A program made the position numbers and the translations under genes. Positions 27,751-36,045 of a DNA stretch of 64,000 nt are shown in pieces. Each line of letters starts with the position of its first letter. The first letter of the stretch is position 1. The notes under the pieces are model-generated. The model was not told the origin of the DNA, made no database searches, and saw only the letters and a program-made list of their open reading frames with translations. Where the stretch lies: assembly GCA_902470765.1 (NCBI GenBank), contig CABRHW010000006.1, forward strand, positions 33,064 through 97,063. The letters run 5' to 3'. Source of the DNA: an uncultured Collinsella sp. (lineage in GTDB: Bacteria; Actinomycetota; Coriobacteriia; Coriobacteriales; Coriobacteriaceae).

Positions 27751-28644
27751 GTGATTGTTGTTGTCTTGGAAAAATGCCCCCTTGCACTTCGCGGCGACCT
27801 AACGAAATGGTTGCAGGAGATTAGCCTAGGCGTGTATGTCGGCAGGGTGAGCGCGCGTGTAAGGGACGAGCTTTGGAGCCGTATTTGCAAAGAATGCAAA
27901 ACAGGGCGTGCCACGATGGTTTTTTCTGCACGCAACGAGCAACACCTCAACTATCGAGTGCACAACACCGCGTGGGAACCTATCGATTTTGATGGCATCA
28001 AGCTGATGATGCGGCCTTCGCCTTCGCGCATGAAGGCCCTTGGCACGAAGAGAGTGGGCTGGAGCTACGCGGCGATGCGATCGAAGACACGTCGCGGGAG
28101 CGTGGCAGCCGAAACGGACGAGCCGCGCGAATACGTTGTACTCGATGTTGAGACCACGGGGTTGGACCCAGACAAAGATGCGATTATCGAGATTGCCGCC
28201 ATCAAAGTTGAGCAGGGTGTTGAGGCGGGCAGGCTCCATGAGCTTATTCGATACGATAAGGGCATCCCAAAGAAAGTGGTCGAGCTAACAGGCATTACCG
28301 ATGAGATGCTTGCCGAAAAGGGGATCGAGCTTGAGCGAGCGGTGAGCGGCCTGCTTTCCTTTGTCGGGAGCCGCATAGTGGTTGCGCATAACGCTTCGTT
28401 CGATACCGGCTTCGTGCAGGCAGCGTGCGAAGAATGCGACCTAGACGATTTTGACAATGAGTGCATCGACACCGTTACACTGGCAAAGAAGAAGATGCCC
28501 GATGCGCCGAACTATCGCTTGAAGACCCTGCTCGGCCTTTTGAACCTTGACAATCAAATACCTCATCGTGCCGAGCCTGATTGCGAGGCTACCTTGAGCT
28601 TGTTTAGAAAACTGATTAAAATGGGGCCCACATCAAAGGGATAG
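27751..28644 (+). CDS. cas2: Cas2e fused to a DnaQ-like DEDDh exonuclease
   Basis: A 297-residue fusion. Residues 1-95 are Cas2 of the I-E type (MIVVVLEKCPLALRGDLTKW ... TMVFSARNEQHLNYR). After a basic linker, residues about 125-297 are a 3'-5' exonuclease with all DEDDh sites: DVETTG, HNASFDTGF and HRAEPDCEA. Such fusions are known in some type I-E systems (Streptococcus thermophilus is the studied case), where the exonuclease trims prespacers before integration. The start is GTG 27751 with GGAAGGA seven bases upstream. The stop lies only 26 bases before the first repeat. Confidence 0.95.
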   Translation: MIVVVLEKCPLALRGDLTKWLQEISLGVYVGRVSARVRDELWSRICKECKTGRATMVFSARNEQHLNYRVHNTAWEPIDFDGIKLMMRPSPSRMKALGTKRVGWSYAAMRSKTRRGSVAAETDEPREYVVLDVETTGLDPDKDAIIEIAAIKVEQGVEAGRLHELIRYDKGIPKKVVELTGITDEMLAEKGIELERAVSGLLSFVGSRIVVAHNASFDTGFVQAACEECDLDDFDNECIDTVTLAKKKMPDAPNYRLKTLLGLLNLDNQIPHRAEPDCEATLSLFRKLIKMGPTSKG

Positions 28645-28670
28645 GGTGTTTTTAGCTGGGATTTTTAAGT
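28645..28670 (+). promoter_or_regulatory. very short AT-rich leader of the CRISPR array
   Basis: Only 26 bases, with two T runs, separate the cas2 stop from the first repeat. The opposite end of the array is degenerate, so this side is the leader. The functional leader, including any array promoter and integration signal, must extend into the cas2-dnaQ coding sequence or be unusually short. Confidence 0.65.
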
Positions 28671-31600
28671 CTGCTCCCCGCACGCGCGGGGATGATCCCG
28701 TCGGCGATAGCGGCCAGGTAGGTATCCAGGTCTGCTCCCCGCACGCGCGGGGATGATCCCGGTGGCTCGATTCGCAAGGCGTATGGCACGTCCTGCTCCC
28801 CGCACGCGCGGGGATGATCCCGCCTCGAGTTTGGCACGCGAATACGCGGCCGCCTGCTCCCCGCACGCGCGGGGATGATCCCGCGGCGAAGCCACGGAGC
28901 GCCGCGCCATGCAACTGCTCCCCGCACGCGCGGGGATGATCCCCCTTGTTGTTCTCGCCATACTCCAAGCCGTACTCTGCTCCCCGCACGCGCGGGGATG
29001 ATCCCAGCTTGCGTCGCGCCGTCAGTCACAGCTTTCGCTGCTCCCCGCACGCGCGGGGATGATCCCGACCGCATCTTCTACCAGCCGTCCATGCGTCTCT
29101 GCTCCCCGCACGCGCGGGGATGATCCCCCCAGTTGATACCGGTCTTGAAGTACACGGCACTGCTCCCCGCACGCGCGGGGATGATCCCGATGCTGCAAGG
29201 AACGACGCGCAGGTGTTCAACTGCTCCCCGCACGCGCGGGGATGATCCCCGAAAGAGACCGAGAAAGGGGTGGAGCATATGCTGCTCCCCGCACGCGCGG
29301 GGATGATCCCGGCTTATCGGTGACCCATGCGCACGGGATGCACTGCTCCCCGCACGCGCGGGGATGATCCCGCATGTGACTGGTATCTCCTTGATGGTAT
29401 CGACTGCTCCCCGCACGCGCGGGGATGATCCCAGTGCCTTTCGATACCAGCTCGTAATACGTACCTGCTCCCCGCACGCGCGGGGATGATCCCTTCGAGA
29501 ACCGTCTGAAACGGTGGCTCGATGCCTGCTCCCCGCACGCGCGGGGATGATCCCACGCCTATCTGCCGTGGGGTGGTGCATAGGAGCTGCTCCCCGCACG
29601 CGCGGGGATGATCCCGTGACGGTCACTCTAGTTGCATTGTAAAGCTACTGCTCCCCGCACGCGCGGGGATGATCCCATGGTCGACCATTGAAAAGCTGCT
29701 AAGGGCCGCTGCTCCCCGCACGCGCGGGGATGATCCCAATCACACCTATGACGAGCACGCGCATAGCGACTGCTCCCCGCACGCGCGGGGATGATCCCCT
29801 CTGTTGTACAGTCCTTTGTGGCGATAAAGCCTGCTCCCCGCACGCGCGGGGATGATCCCATAATCACTCACATCCAAGGAGAGCGGCCTGCCTGCTCCCC
29901 GCACGCGCGGGGATGATCCCAATGGGAAGATCGTGAACGTCGGCATACCGAGCTGCTCCCCGCACGCGCGGGGATGATCCCGACATGGCTGCGTGGGGAG
30001 TGAACAGCTTTGACTGCTCCCCGCACGCGCGGGGATGATCCCCTCGGCACCCGCGCCCAATCAGATATCTAAACTGCTCCCCGCACGCGCGGGGATGATC
30101 CCGTTGCCGCTCCCCTTTGGTAGCTTAATCGAAAACTGCTCCCCGCACGCGCGGGGATGATCCCAACATCTCCCGAGAGCTTCAGGACGTCTTGAGCTGC
30201 TCCCCGCACGCGCGGGGATGATCCCTTGCTCGTGACAGGGCTTATCGCGCTGCCGAACTGCTCCCCGCACGCGCGGGGATGATCCCTATGTCGACGGCCT
30301 CGACGTGCCGTTCAACTGCTGCTCCCCGCACGCGCGGGGATGATCCCCTGCTCATCGCAGTCACGGCTGTCGCGAAGAACTGCTCCCCGCACGCGCGGGG
30401 ATGATCCCGATGCAATGAGCGGCTCGGATGTTGTAGTCGTCTGCTCCCCGCACGCGCGGGGATGATCCCGATGTATGCTTTAAAGATTATTGGCAAGCGT
30501 ACTGCTCCCCGCACGCGCGGGGATGATCCCGGGAAGGAGATCACCGCTTCGGCCAAGTTCACCTGCTCCCCGCACGCGCGGGGATGATCCCACATTGTTC
30601 GCGCAACAGACCCCATCGCAGCACTGCTCCCCGCACGCGCGGGGATGATCCCGACCCCAGCTTATGCACTTTTTCCAAACGTTACTGCTCCCCGCACGCG
30701 CGGGGATGATCCCGAGGGAGGGCTTCCCGCTCCTTCCCTCGTCTACTGCTCCCCGCACGCGCGGGGAAGATCCCTTTTCATTCGACCAATTCAGCTCTCT
30801 GATTGCCTGCTCCCCGCACGCGCGGGGATGATCCCCCTGATGGAATCCGTCGTGGCGTCAAATGACGCTGCTCCCCGCACGCGCGGGGATGATCCCGCCG
30901 CTCGCTGGACTGCGATCGCAGTATCGGTCTGCTCCCCGCACGCGCGGGGATGACCCCGATGGTCTTTGTAAGCTCTGCGCACAGTTTCACTGCTCCCCGC
31001 ACGCGCGGGGATGATCCACTACATGAAGGCCAACAACATCACGGCGACCGCTGCTCCCCGCACGCGCGGGGATGATCCCGGCAAGCTCTACCTAAACGCT
31101 ACCTATCTCGGCTGCTCCCCGCACGCGCGGGGATGATCCCACCTCGACCGCGTCGGCCTTGATCTGCTCCAACTGCTCCCCGCACGCGCGGGGATGATCC
31201 CACAGCCATTATGGACATGAGCGACAACGCCAACTGTTCCCCGCATGCGCGGGGATGATCCCAGCAACGAGGCGAAGCGCAAGAAGACGTTCGACTGTTT
31301 CCCGCATGCGCGGGGATGATCCCATCAACGGTGACGCCCGCAAGGCATTCCTCGGCTGTTCCCCGCATGCGCGGGGATGATCCCGAATGGGCCGAGGCTT
31401 TCAACGTGAGCTTGAGCTGTTCCCCGCATGCGCGGGGATGATCCCACCCGAAAAGAAAGGTGGACGCATGAGCGCAGCTGCTCCCCGCACACGCGGGGAT
31501 GATCCCAGGGTGTCGATACCGCCGACTAGCTGCTCATACTGCTCCCCGCATGCGCGGGGATGATCACAAAATAGATATATACAAAATAGATAAATATGCC

Positions 31601-32421
31601 TGTTCCCCGCACACGCGGGGATGATCCTTTCATTCGGGACTCGGTAGGGTTTTCGATAGGCTGCTCCCTGCATGCGCGGGGATGATCCCTGGTTGCAGAA
31701 TGACGCCATCTGGTCGGCGCTCTGCTCCCCGCACGCGCGGGGATGATCCCGGGTTGAGCGCCGGGACTAGCGCCGCAATGGACTGCTCCCCGCACGCGCG
31801 GGGATGATCCCATGAGCCTGTGCCACGCGGCCTACTTCGTGAACTGCTCCCCGCCCGCGCGGGGATGATCCCGAGGAGCCTCTGGAGCGCCAACGAGGCG
31901 GCGCCTGCTCCCCGCACGCGCGGGGATGATCCCGAGTGGAGCGCCGAGTACGTGGAGCACGGCCTCTACTCCCCGCACGCGCGGGGATGATCCCGACACG
32001 TACGCCGTCCATCACGTAATGGAGCTCTGCTCCCCGCACACGCGGGGATGATCCCGGGCATGGCTTCAGCTTGATCTCGTCCATTAGCTGTTCCCCGCAC
32101 ACGCAGGGATGATTCCGGGTGAGTCGGTCCGGGCGTATTGCCGTCACCCTGTTCCCCGCACACGCGGGGATGATCCCTGGTAAATCTTGCCCTTGACCAC
32201 GTTGGTGCCATGTTCCCCGCACGCGCGGGGATGATCCCGAGTACATGGAGCAGGTGACGAGCTTCAGCGCCTGTTCCCCGCACGCGCGGGGATGATCCCG
32301 TCTACCGCCACACTGATGACGGGCCGACCGACTGCTCCCCGCACACGCGGGGATGTTCCCTTCAAGAAGGTCATCCAAGGCGCGCAGACGCTCTGCTCCC
32401 CGCACACGCTGAGATGATCTC
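28671..32421 (+). CRISPR. type I-E CRISPR array, 63 repeats and 62 spacers
   Basis: The repeat is 29 bases, starting CTGCTCCCCG, then CACGCGCGGG, ending GATGATCCC. The stem is CCCCGC/GCGGGG-like as in other I-E repeats, and the crRNA 5' handle would be ATGATCCC. The period is 61 bases; nearly all spacers are 32 bases, with exceptions near 28944 (33), 30043 (31) and 30103 (33). I counted 63 units by position. Repeats 1-42 are almost uniform. Repeats 43-46 read CTGTTCCCCGCATGCG, and later repeats vary (CACACGCG, a T in place of C, single errors). The last unit at 32393 has several changes. Transcription should run rightward from the cas2 side, like the cas genes. No duplicate spacers were noticed. 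Confidence 0.97.
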
Positions 32422-32501
32422 GCGCGGCCGGCGGTGAGCTCGTTCCGCTTGGCGCTCTCCACGGGGTCGGCGACGACCGTGGCGGGTTTCTCGAGGGACA
32501 T
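32422..32501 (-). pseudogene. truncated gene start cut off by the end of the CRISPR array
   Basis: On the minus strand an ATG at 32501 with GGAGGTGG just upstream opens the frame MSLEKPATVVADPVESAKRN, which reads sensibly for about 27 codons and then runs into the last, degenerate repeat. It looks like the 5' stub of a gene (possibly phage-derived) whose remainder was lost when the array or its flank was rearranged. No family can be named. Confidence 0.5.
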
Positions 32502-32521
32502 CCACCACCTCCAATCGGCAT

Positions 32522-32546
32522 AAAAAGCCGCCCTGTAGGACGGCTT
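32522..32546 (-). terminator. terminator hairpin on the minus strand behind the array
   Basis: AAGCCGTCC and GGGCGGCTT pair around a four-base loop when read on the minus strand, followed by TTTTT (A run 32522-32526). It would end transcripts that enter from the right before the truncated gene start. Confidence 0.65.
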
Positions 32547-32653
32547 GCGCGGCGGTAGGATTTGCACCTACGTCTCCTCAATCAAGGGCACTCTTCGTAC
32601 TGTGCTACTTTCCGCGTTTCCTATTTTCCCTTATGCTGGCAACCTCATCAAGT

Positions 32654-32687
32654 TTTGGAGCAGTGTCGATCTAACTGGCAATCAAAC
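32654..32687. repeat. left copy of a 34-bp direct repeat
   Basis: TTTGGAGCAGTGTCGATCTA, then ACTGGCAATCAAAC. It matches 33508-33541 at 33 of 34 positions in the same orientation. A shorter third copy of its right end (GGGCAATCAAACCT) lies near 32965-32978. The two long copies bound about 820 bases and could be attachment sites or a duplicated insertion target. Read on the minus strand, this copy forms part of a short open tail (TAPKLDEVASIRENRKRGK, stop near 32611) that looks like the 3' end of a lost gene. Confidence 0.6.
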
Positions 32688-32761
32688 GACAATATAATCT
32701 TTTCTTACTACTAGTAGGCGGCTGCCACGAGTGGTCGCCCTCGTCTGGAGTTGATGTCACC

Positions 32762-32902
32762 ATGTCCGATGCAAACGCCGAGTTCATCGACGCGCTCATC
32801 AGGCTGTTACTAGAGCCGGTAATTTTCCCCTTTACGCTATTTCTGATTATCGCTGCGATAGCAATTATTATCGCATTCCTTAATATCCTACTGGGCGGCT
32901 AG
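32762..32902 (+). CDS. candidate 46-residue hydrophobic membrane peptide
   Basis: An open frame with an acidic start (MSDANAEFIDALIRLLL) and one strong membrane helix (FPFTLFLIIAAIAIIIAFLN). GGAG lies 11 bases upstream, a longer distance than usual. A TATAAT box is seen at 32693-32698. Size and layout resemble small membrane peptides such as type I toxins or holin-like peptides, but no family is recognised. It sits between the 34-bp direct repeats. It could also be chance. Confidence 0.4.
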   Translation: MSDANAEFIDALIRLLLEPVIFPFTLFLIIAAIAIIIAFLNILLGG

Positions 32903-33261
32903 TGACTCCCGCATCGATAAAACGGACGTAACGCCGACGTCGGTTTTGGGACGGTGCCTATGCAGTGGGCAATCAAACCTATGGCGATTTATCCTAGTGC
33001 TGCGGCTCGAAACGAGGTGTACGCTACGGTTCCGACTGCGTCACGGTTTTGTTGGAAGCAGGGCCCGCGTGTACACACCGACTTCTCCTCGGCAGGTTGT
33101 GCGACTGCCATCTGTGAAAGTAGGTTGCAGCAGATATAAATAAACGGTGGAGCGGCTGCAAAAGATCCGCCTCGCTGGGTAAAATCAAGGTGTGCCGCGG
33201 AACCCGCTCCTCAGTCGGTCAACTTTGGAAGCGCGGGCAACGCAGGTGCTATCGTCTTAAA

Positions 33262-33285
33262 GGGTCGGCTGCAACCGACCCTTTT
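33262..33285 (+). terminator. strong Rho-independent terminator in the gene-poor region
   Basis: GGGTCGG (33262-33268) pairs with CCGACCC (33275-33281) around CTGCAA, followed by TTTT. No protein gene ends just before it, so it may belong to a short untranslated RNA made from the stretch 32903-33261, in which I see no convincing gene. Confidence 0.75.
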
Positions 33286-33307
33286 CTATGACTCCCTTCG
33301 CTATCCG

Positions 33308-33400
33308 TTACTGCTTATATTCCCGCCAGATCGAGTAGAGGTTCCGGGCAATGCCGGTCACATACATCGAGAGGCGCAGGATTTCAAGAAACAAGTTCAT
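33308..33400 (-). CDS. candidate 30-residue amphipathic peptide
   Basis: A short minus-strand frame MNLFLEILRLSMYVTGIARN followed by a basic, aromatic end (LYSIWREYKQ). GGGGTGA lies about five bases before the ATG on the minus strand. It faces the terminator at 33262 and lies inside the direct-repeat interval. The shape recalls type I toxin peptides, but this is weak evidence. Confidence 0.35.
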   Translation of the reverse strand: MNLFLEILRLSMYVTGIARNLYSIWREYKQ

Positions 33401-33507
33401 AGGCTTCACCCCAATCGGAGATCGGAGCGTTGCCCGCAGGCGGATTCCGCGGCAGTCAAGATTTTACCTCACAGGCCGCGGTGGGAGACATCCTACTCAC
33501 CCCCTGG

Positions 33508-33541
33508 TTTGGAGCAGTGTCGATCTAACGGGCAATCAAAC
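33508..33541. repeat. right copy of a 34-bp direct repeat
   Basis: It matches 32654-32687 with one mismatch (G in place of T in the ACTGGC part). It begins two bases beyond the stop codon of the small minus-strand gene 33544-33765, a usual type of place for integration sites. Confidence 0.6.
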
Positions 33542-33543
33542 CT

Positions 33544-33765
33544 CTAGCACTCTTTGAATTGAGCAAGCATCTGCCCGAAGAAGCTTAGTTCGGATGGCTC
33601 ATAAATGAGCGAACCGCCGTCCGCGGTCCTGTAGACCCCGCAGGGGAGGTAACGCCCGTCGGGGAGGACATAGAGGTTGGCTTCTTCCTTTAGTCCTGCT
33701 GGAAATAGCGGAATCCCGTTTTCGTCCACTTGGAACTCGTCTATATTCGCGATCTTCCTCTCCAT
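33544..33765 (-). CDS. small protein of unknown function
   Basis: A 73-residue protein (MERKIANIDEFQVDENGIPL ... LSFFGQMLAQFKEC), acidic, with no membrane span or signal peptide. AGGTGG is seen on the minus strand ten bases before ATG 33765, which supports translation. It follows the ADP-ribosylglycohydrolase gene in the same direction with a 35-base gap, so both probably form one operon. The family is not recognised. Confidence 0.65.
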   Translation of the reverse strand: MERKIANIDEFQVDENGIPLFPAGLKEEANLYVLPDGRYLPCGVYRTADGGSLIYEPSELSFFGQMLAQFKEC

Positions 33766-33800
33766 GATGCCACCTGGCTTGTTTCTGTTGCCGCCGCGAT

Positions 33801-34589
33801 CTAAAACAAGCAGCTCTCAATCAGCTCCTTGCCGCGTAGGGTGTCTATCCACTCCCGTGGAATTGCATCGATACCGTATGCCGTGCCGGCGAGGGCGCCT
33901 GCGACGGCTGCGGTGGTGTCAGTGTCGTCGCCCAGGTTGACGGCGGCAAGCACACAATCTTCGTAGCTGCTGGTGTTGACGAAACACCAGGTGGCTGCCT
34001 TAAGCGTGTCACGCACGAAGCCACCTGATCTGATTTCCTGCTTTGGCACGCCTTTCAAATGAAGCGTCCACGAGGGGAACACGTCGTTCATCACGCCCCT
34101 CATCAGCTCGACAAATATGACGCATGCGTCGGTCGACGTTCTGTGGGCGTGCGTGATCGCAGAGACCTCGCGGATCTCGTTGTCCGTTGCATCGGTGAAC
34201 GCCAAGGGCGAGATGCGCATGAGCGAACCGTTGCCGTTGTCGCGTTCGCCGGAGCCACCTTTGCCGGTGTGCAGGGCGCGAGCAGTCGTGCCGCCGTAAT
34301 CGAAAACGCCGTCGATCGTATACTCGCCACGGGCAATCCAGCCTACGAACTTGTCGCGCATGTCTGCGGTGTCGATGTGCCCAAGCTCCCTAATCGAGTC
34401 GCAGGTAGCAAGCGTCATGGACGTGTCATCGCTCCAGGTGCCGGCGGGCTGCCCATGCGTGCCGTAGCCGATCATGTCGGTGCATTCGAACGCGCCACGA
34501 GGTCTGAACTCGTAGGGAACGCCCAGCGCGTCGCCGACGGCGAGCCCATAGATGCAGTCGCGCAGTGTTGTTTTCGGTCTGTCTGTCAT
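33801..34589 (-). CDS. ADP-ribosylglycohydrolase family protein
   Basis: A 262-residue enzyme of the ARH/DraG family, which removes ADP-ribose from proteins or nucleic acids. The two metal-binding motifs are present: GTWSDDTSM near residue 50-58 and NLGDDTDTTAAVAGALAG near 217-234. The N terminus RDCIYGLAVGDALGVPYEF is typical. No partner ADP-ribosyltransferase is seen in the window. Its position between a CRISPR array and a DUF1016 nuclease suggests a role in a defence neighbourhood (for example reversal of ADP-ribosylation), but many such enzymes act elsewhere. Confidence 0.9.
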   Translation of the reverse strand: MTDRPKTTLRDCIYGLAVGDALGVPYEFRPRGAFECTDMIGYGTHGQPAGTWSDDTSMTLATCDSIRELGHIDTADMRDKFVGWIARGEYTIDGVFDYGGTTARALHTGKGGSGERDNGNGSLMRISPLAFTDATDNEIREVSAITHAHRTSTDACVIFVELMRGVMNDVFPSWTLHLKGVPKQEIRSGGFVRDTLKAATWCFVNTSSYEDCVLAAVNLGDDTDTTAAVAGALAGTAYGIDAIPREWIDTLRGKELIESCLF

Positions 34590-34652
34590 GGAATGCTCCT
34601 CTTATGCCAGGGGAAGTGGAACGTCGTCGGGGGTGTCGGTCGCAACGTGCTG

Positions 34653-35702
34653 CTACCCTTGCGCTTCGCCATTAGTCGCTTCGTTGATGGCGCGGTACTC
34701 GGCACTCAGCTCGCGCGCCAGCTCTTCCTTACTTGGAAGATACGGCAGGTATTTGGCGGCAAACACTTGGTCGTTGTCTTCGGGCAGCGTGTACTCGACG
34801 ATCGAATCGCTTTTGTCCGCGCAGAGCACGATGCCTATGGGCGGATTGTCGCCTTCATTCATGAGCTCGCGCGTGTAGTAGTTCACATACATTTGCATTT
34901 GGCCCAGGTCCTGATGCGTAAGGTCATCGGTCTTAAGGTCGATGAGCACGAAGCAGCGCATCAGATAGTTGTAAAACACAAGGTCAATATAGAAATGGCG
35001 CCCATCAAAGGTGATGCGCTTTTGGCGTGCCTCGAAAGCGAAGCCACGGCCAAGCTCCAGCAGGAACTTCTGAAGATGCGTGATGAGCGCCTGCTCTAGA
35101 TCGCTCTCGCGAAACGTAGCATCGTCCGAAAAACCTAAAAACTCCAGCACATATGGGTCGCGGATGATATCCTCGGGGCGACGAGCCGGGGCGCTCTTTT
35201 GGATTTCCTGGGTGACGGCCTCCTTGTCCTTGCTGGCAAGCAGGCGCTCGCGGAACATGGTGTTGATCTGGCGCTCGAGCTGACGCGTGCTCCAACGAGA
35301 ATCGGCGCATTCGTTCATATACCAGGCGCGAGCATCAGGGTCGGGAATGCGCATCAACCTGCGGTAATGAGTCCAGCTCAATTCGGGACGCAGTGAGTCC
35401 CGAATTGGAAATGCAAGATAGAACTGACGCATTTTGCGCAGCTCCCTTGCTTCAAAACCCTTACCAAAATCCTTGGTAAGTCTGATTGCGAGGGCCTTGA
35501 GCAGGGCCTCTCCATACTTGGCACGATCCTCTCCGCCCTGCTCATCAACAATGCTCTTGCCGATCTCCCAATACGCCCCAACCATCGCAAAGTTAACGGC
35601 GGTATAGGCCTTGTCGCGAGCGGCGTTGAGAATCGAGGAGACCTGCTTGTAAAAACCTTCGGGCACGATTGCCGATTCTCCACGGTTTACCAGTTCGCCC
35701 AT
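34653..35702 (-). CDS. DUF1016/YhcG-type PD-(D/E)XK nuclease
   Basis: A 349-residue protein. The N-terminal half (VNFAMVGAYWEIGKSIVDEQ ... KMRQFYLAFP ... LSWTHYRRLMR) is the DUF1016_N region. The C-terminal half is a PD-(D/E)XK nuclease fold with FYIDLVFYNYLMRCFVLIDLK, in which the Asp and the DLK are the expected catalytic residues. Family members are often linked to restriction or defence islands and to DNA repair; the role is not settled. ATG 35702 was chosen over GTG 35705. The two genes on its left are on the same strand. Confidence 0.9.
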   Translation of the reverse strand: MGELVNRGESAIVPEGFYKQVSSILNAARDKAYTAVNFAMVGAYWEIGKSIVDEQGGEDRAKYGEALLKALAIRLTKDFGKGFEARELRKMRQFYLAFPIRDSLRPELSWTHYRRLMRIPDPDARAWYMNECADSRWSTRQLERQINTMFRERLLASKDKEAVTQEIQKSAPARRPEDIIRDPYVLEFLGFSDDATFRESDLEQALITHLQKFLLELGRGFAFEARQKRITFDGRHFYIDLVFYNYLMRCFVLIDLKTDDLTHQDLGQMQMYVNYYTRELMNEGDNPPIGIVLCADKSDSIVEYTLPEDNDQVFAAKYLPYLPSKEELARELSAEYRAINEATNGEAQG

Positions 35703-35969
35703 CACTGTCGCCCCACTTTCCTCTTGTGGAATGCATCTTTATCGCATTTAGTTTAAAGCCTCGCGCGGACACAAATTGCCGTGCTGTCTGGCACCTTCGT
35801 ATGTCTACCTTAAGGACATCACGGGAGTCAACAGGATCAAGGGCCGTGACGTTTTTCTGCGCAACAGACTGTTGACTGCCTGCACCTTCAGCCTCAGCAG
35901 CCGTGCGAAGGCGCAGGAATTCGTCAACGTGCTCAATATAGTGATGTGACCGGGCGCTTTCGCGAACAC
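35703..35969. other. gap before the nuclease gene with a possible coding remnant
   Basis: On the minus strand this stretch reads in one frame without stops and with protein-like composition (for example HYIEHVDEFLRLRTAAEAEG and GCQTARQ-like blocks nearby), but there is no ribosome site and it runs out of frame into the nuclease start. It may be the decayed tail of a lost gene. Nothing else is evident here. Confidence 0.3.
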
Positions 35970-36008
35970 AAAAAACCGGGATGCAAGGAGTCGCACCTTG
36001 CATCCCGG
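35970..36008 (-). terminator. terminator of the first lipoprotein gene
   Basis: A perfect 13-bp stem, CCGGGATGCAAGG (35976-35988) with CCTTGCATCCCGG (35996-36008). On the minus strand it is followed by a T run (A run at 35970-35975). Confidence 0.88.
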
Positions 36009-36045
36009 CTGAGCTAAAACGGCGCTGCTGCATGCCGTTGGAGCT

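Noticed and set aside
28633..32567. Many minus- and plus-strand open frames with repeats such as GIIPARAGSS, DHPRACGEQ and GSSPRVRGA
   Set aside because: They are translations of the CRISPR repeat in different frames and run through spacers; they are not genes.
32545..32625. A tRNA-like 3' half on the minus strand (GTAGGTGCAAATCCTAC could be a T arm)
   Set aside because: The T-arm shape is present, but no proper D arm, anticodon arm or full acceptor stem can be built, and CCA is absent.
32946..33143. Two overlapping plus-strand frames of 61 and 65 residues
   Set aside because: They overlap in different frames, lack a ribosome site and have no recognisable content; one cannot tell them from chance.
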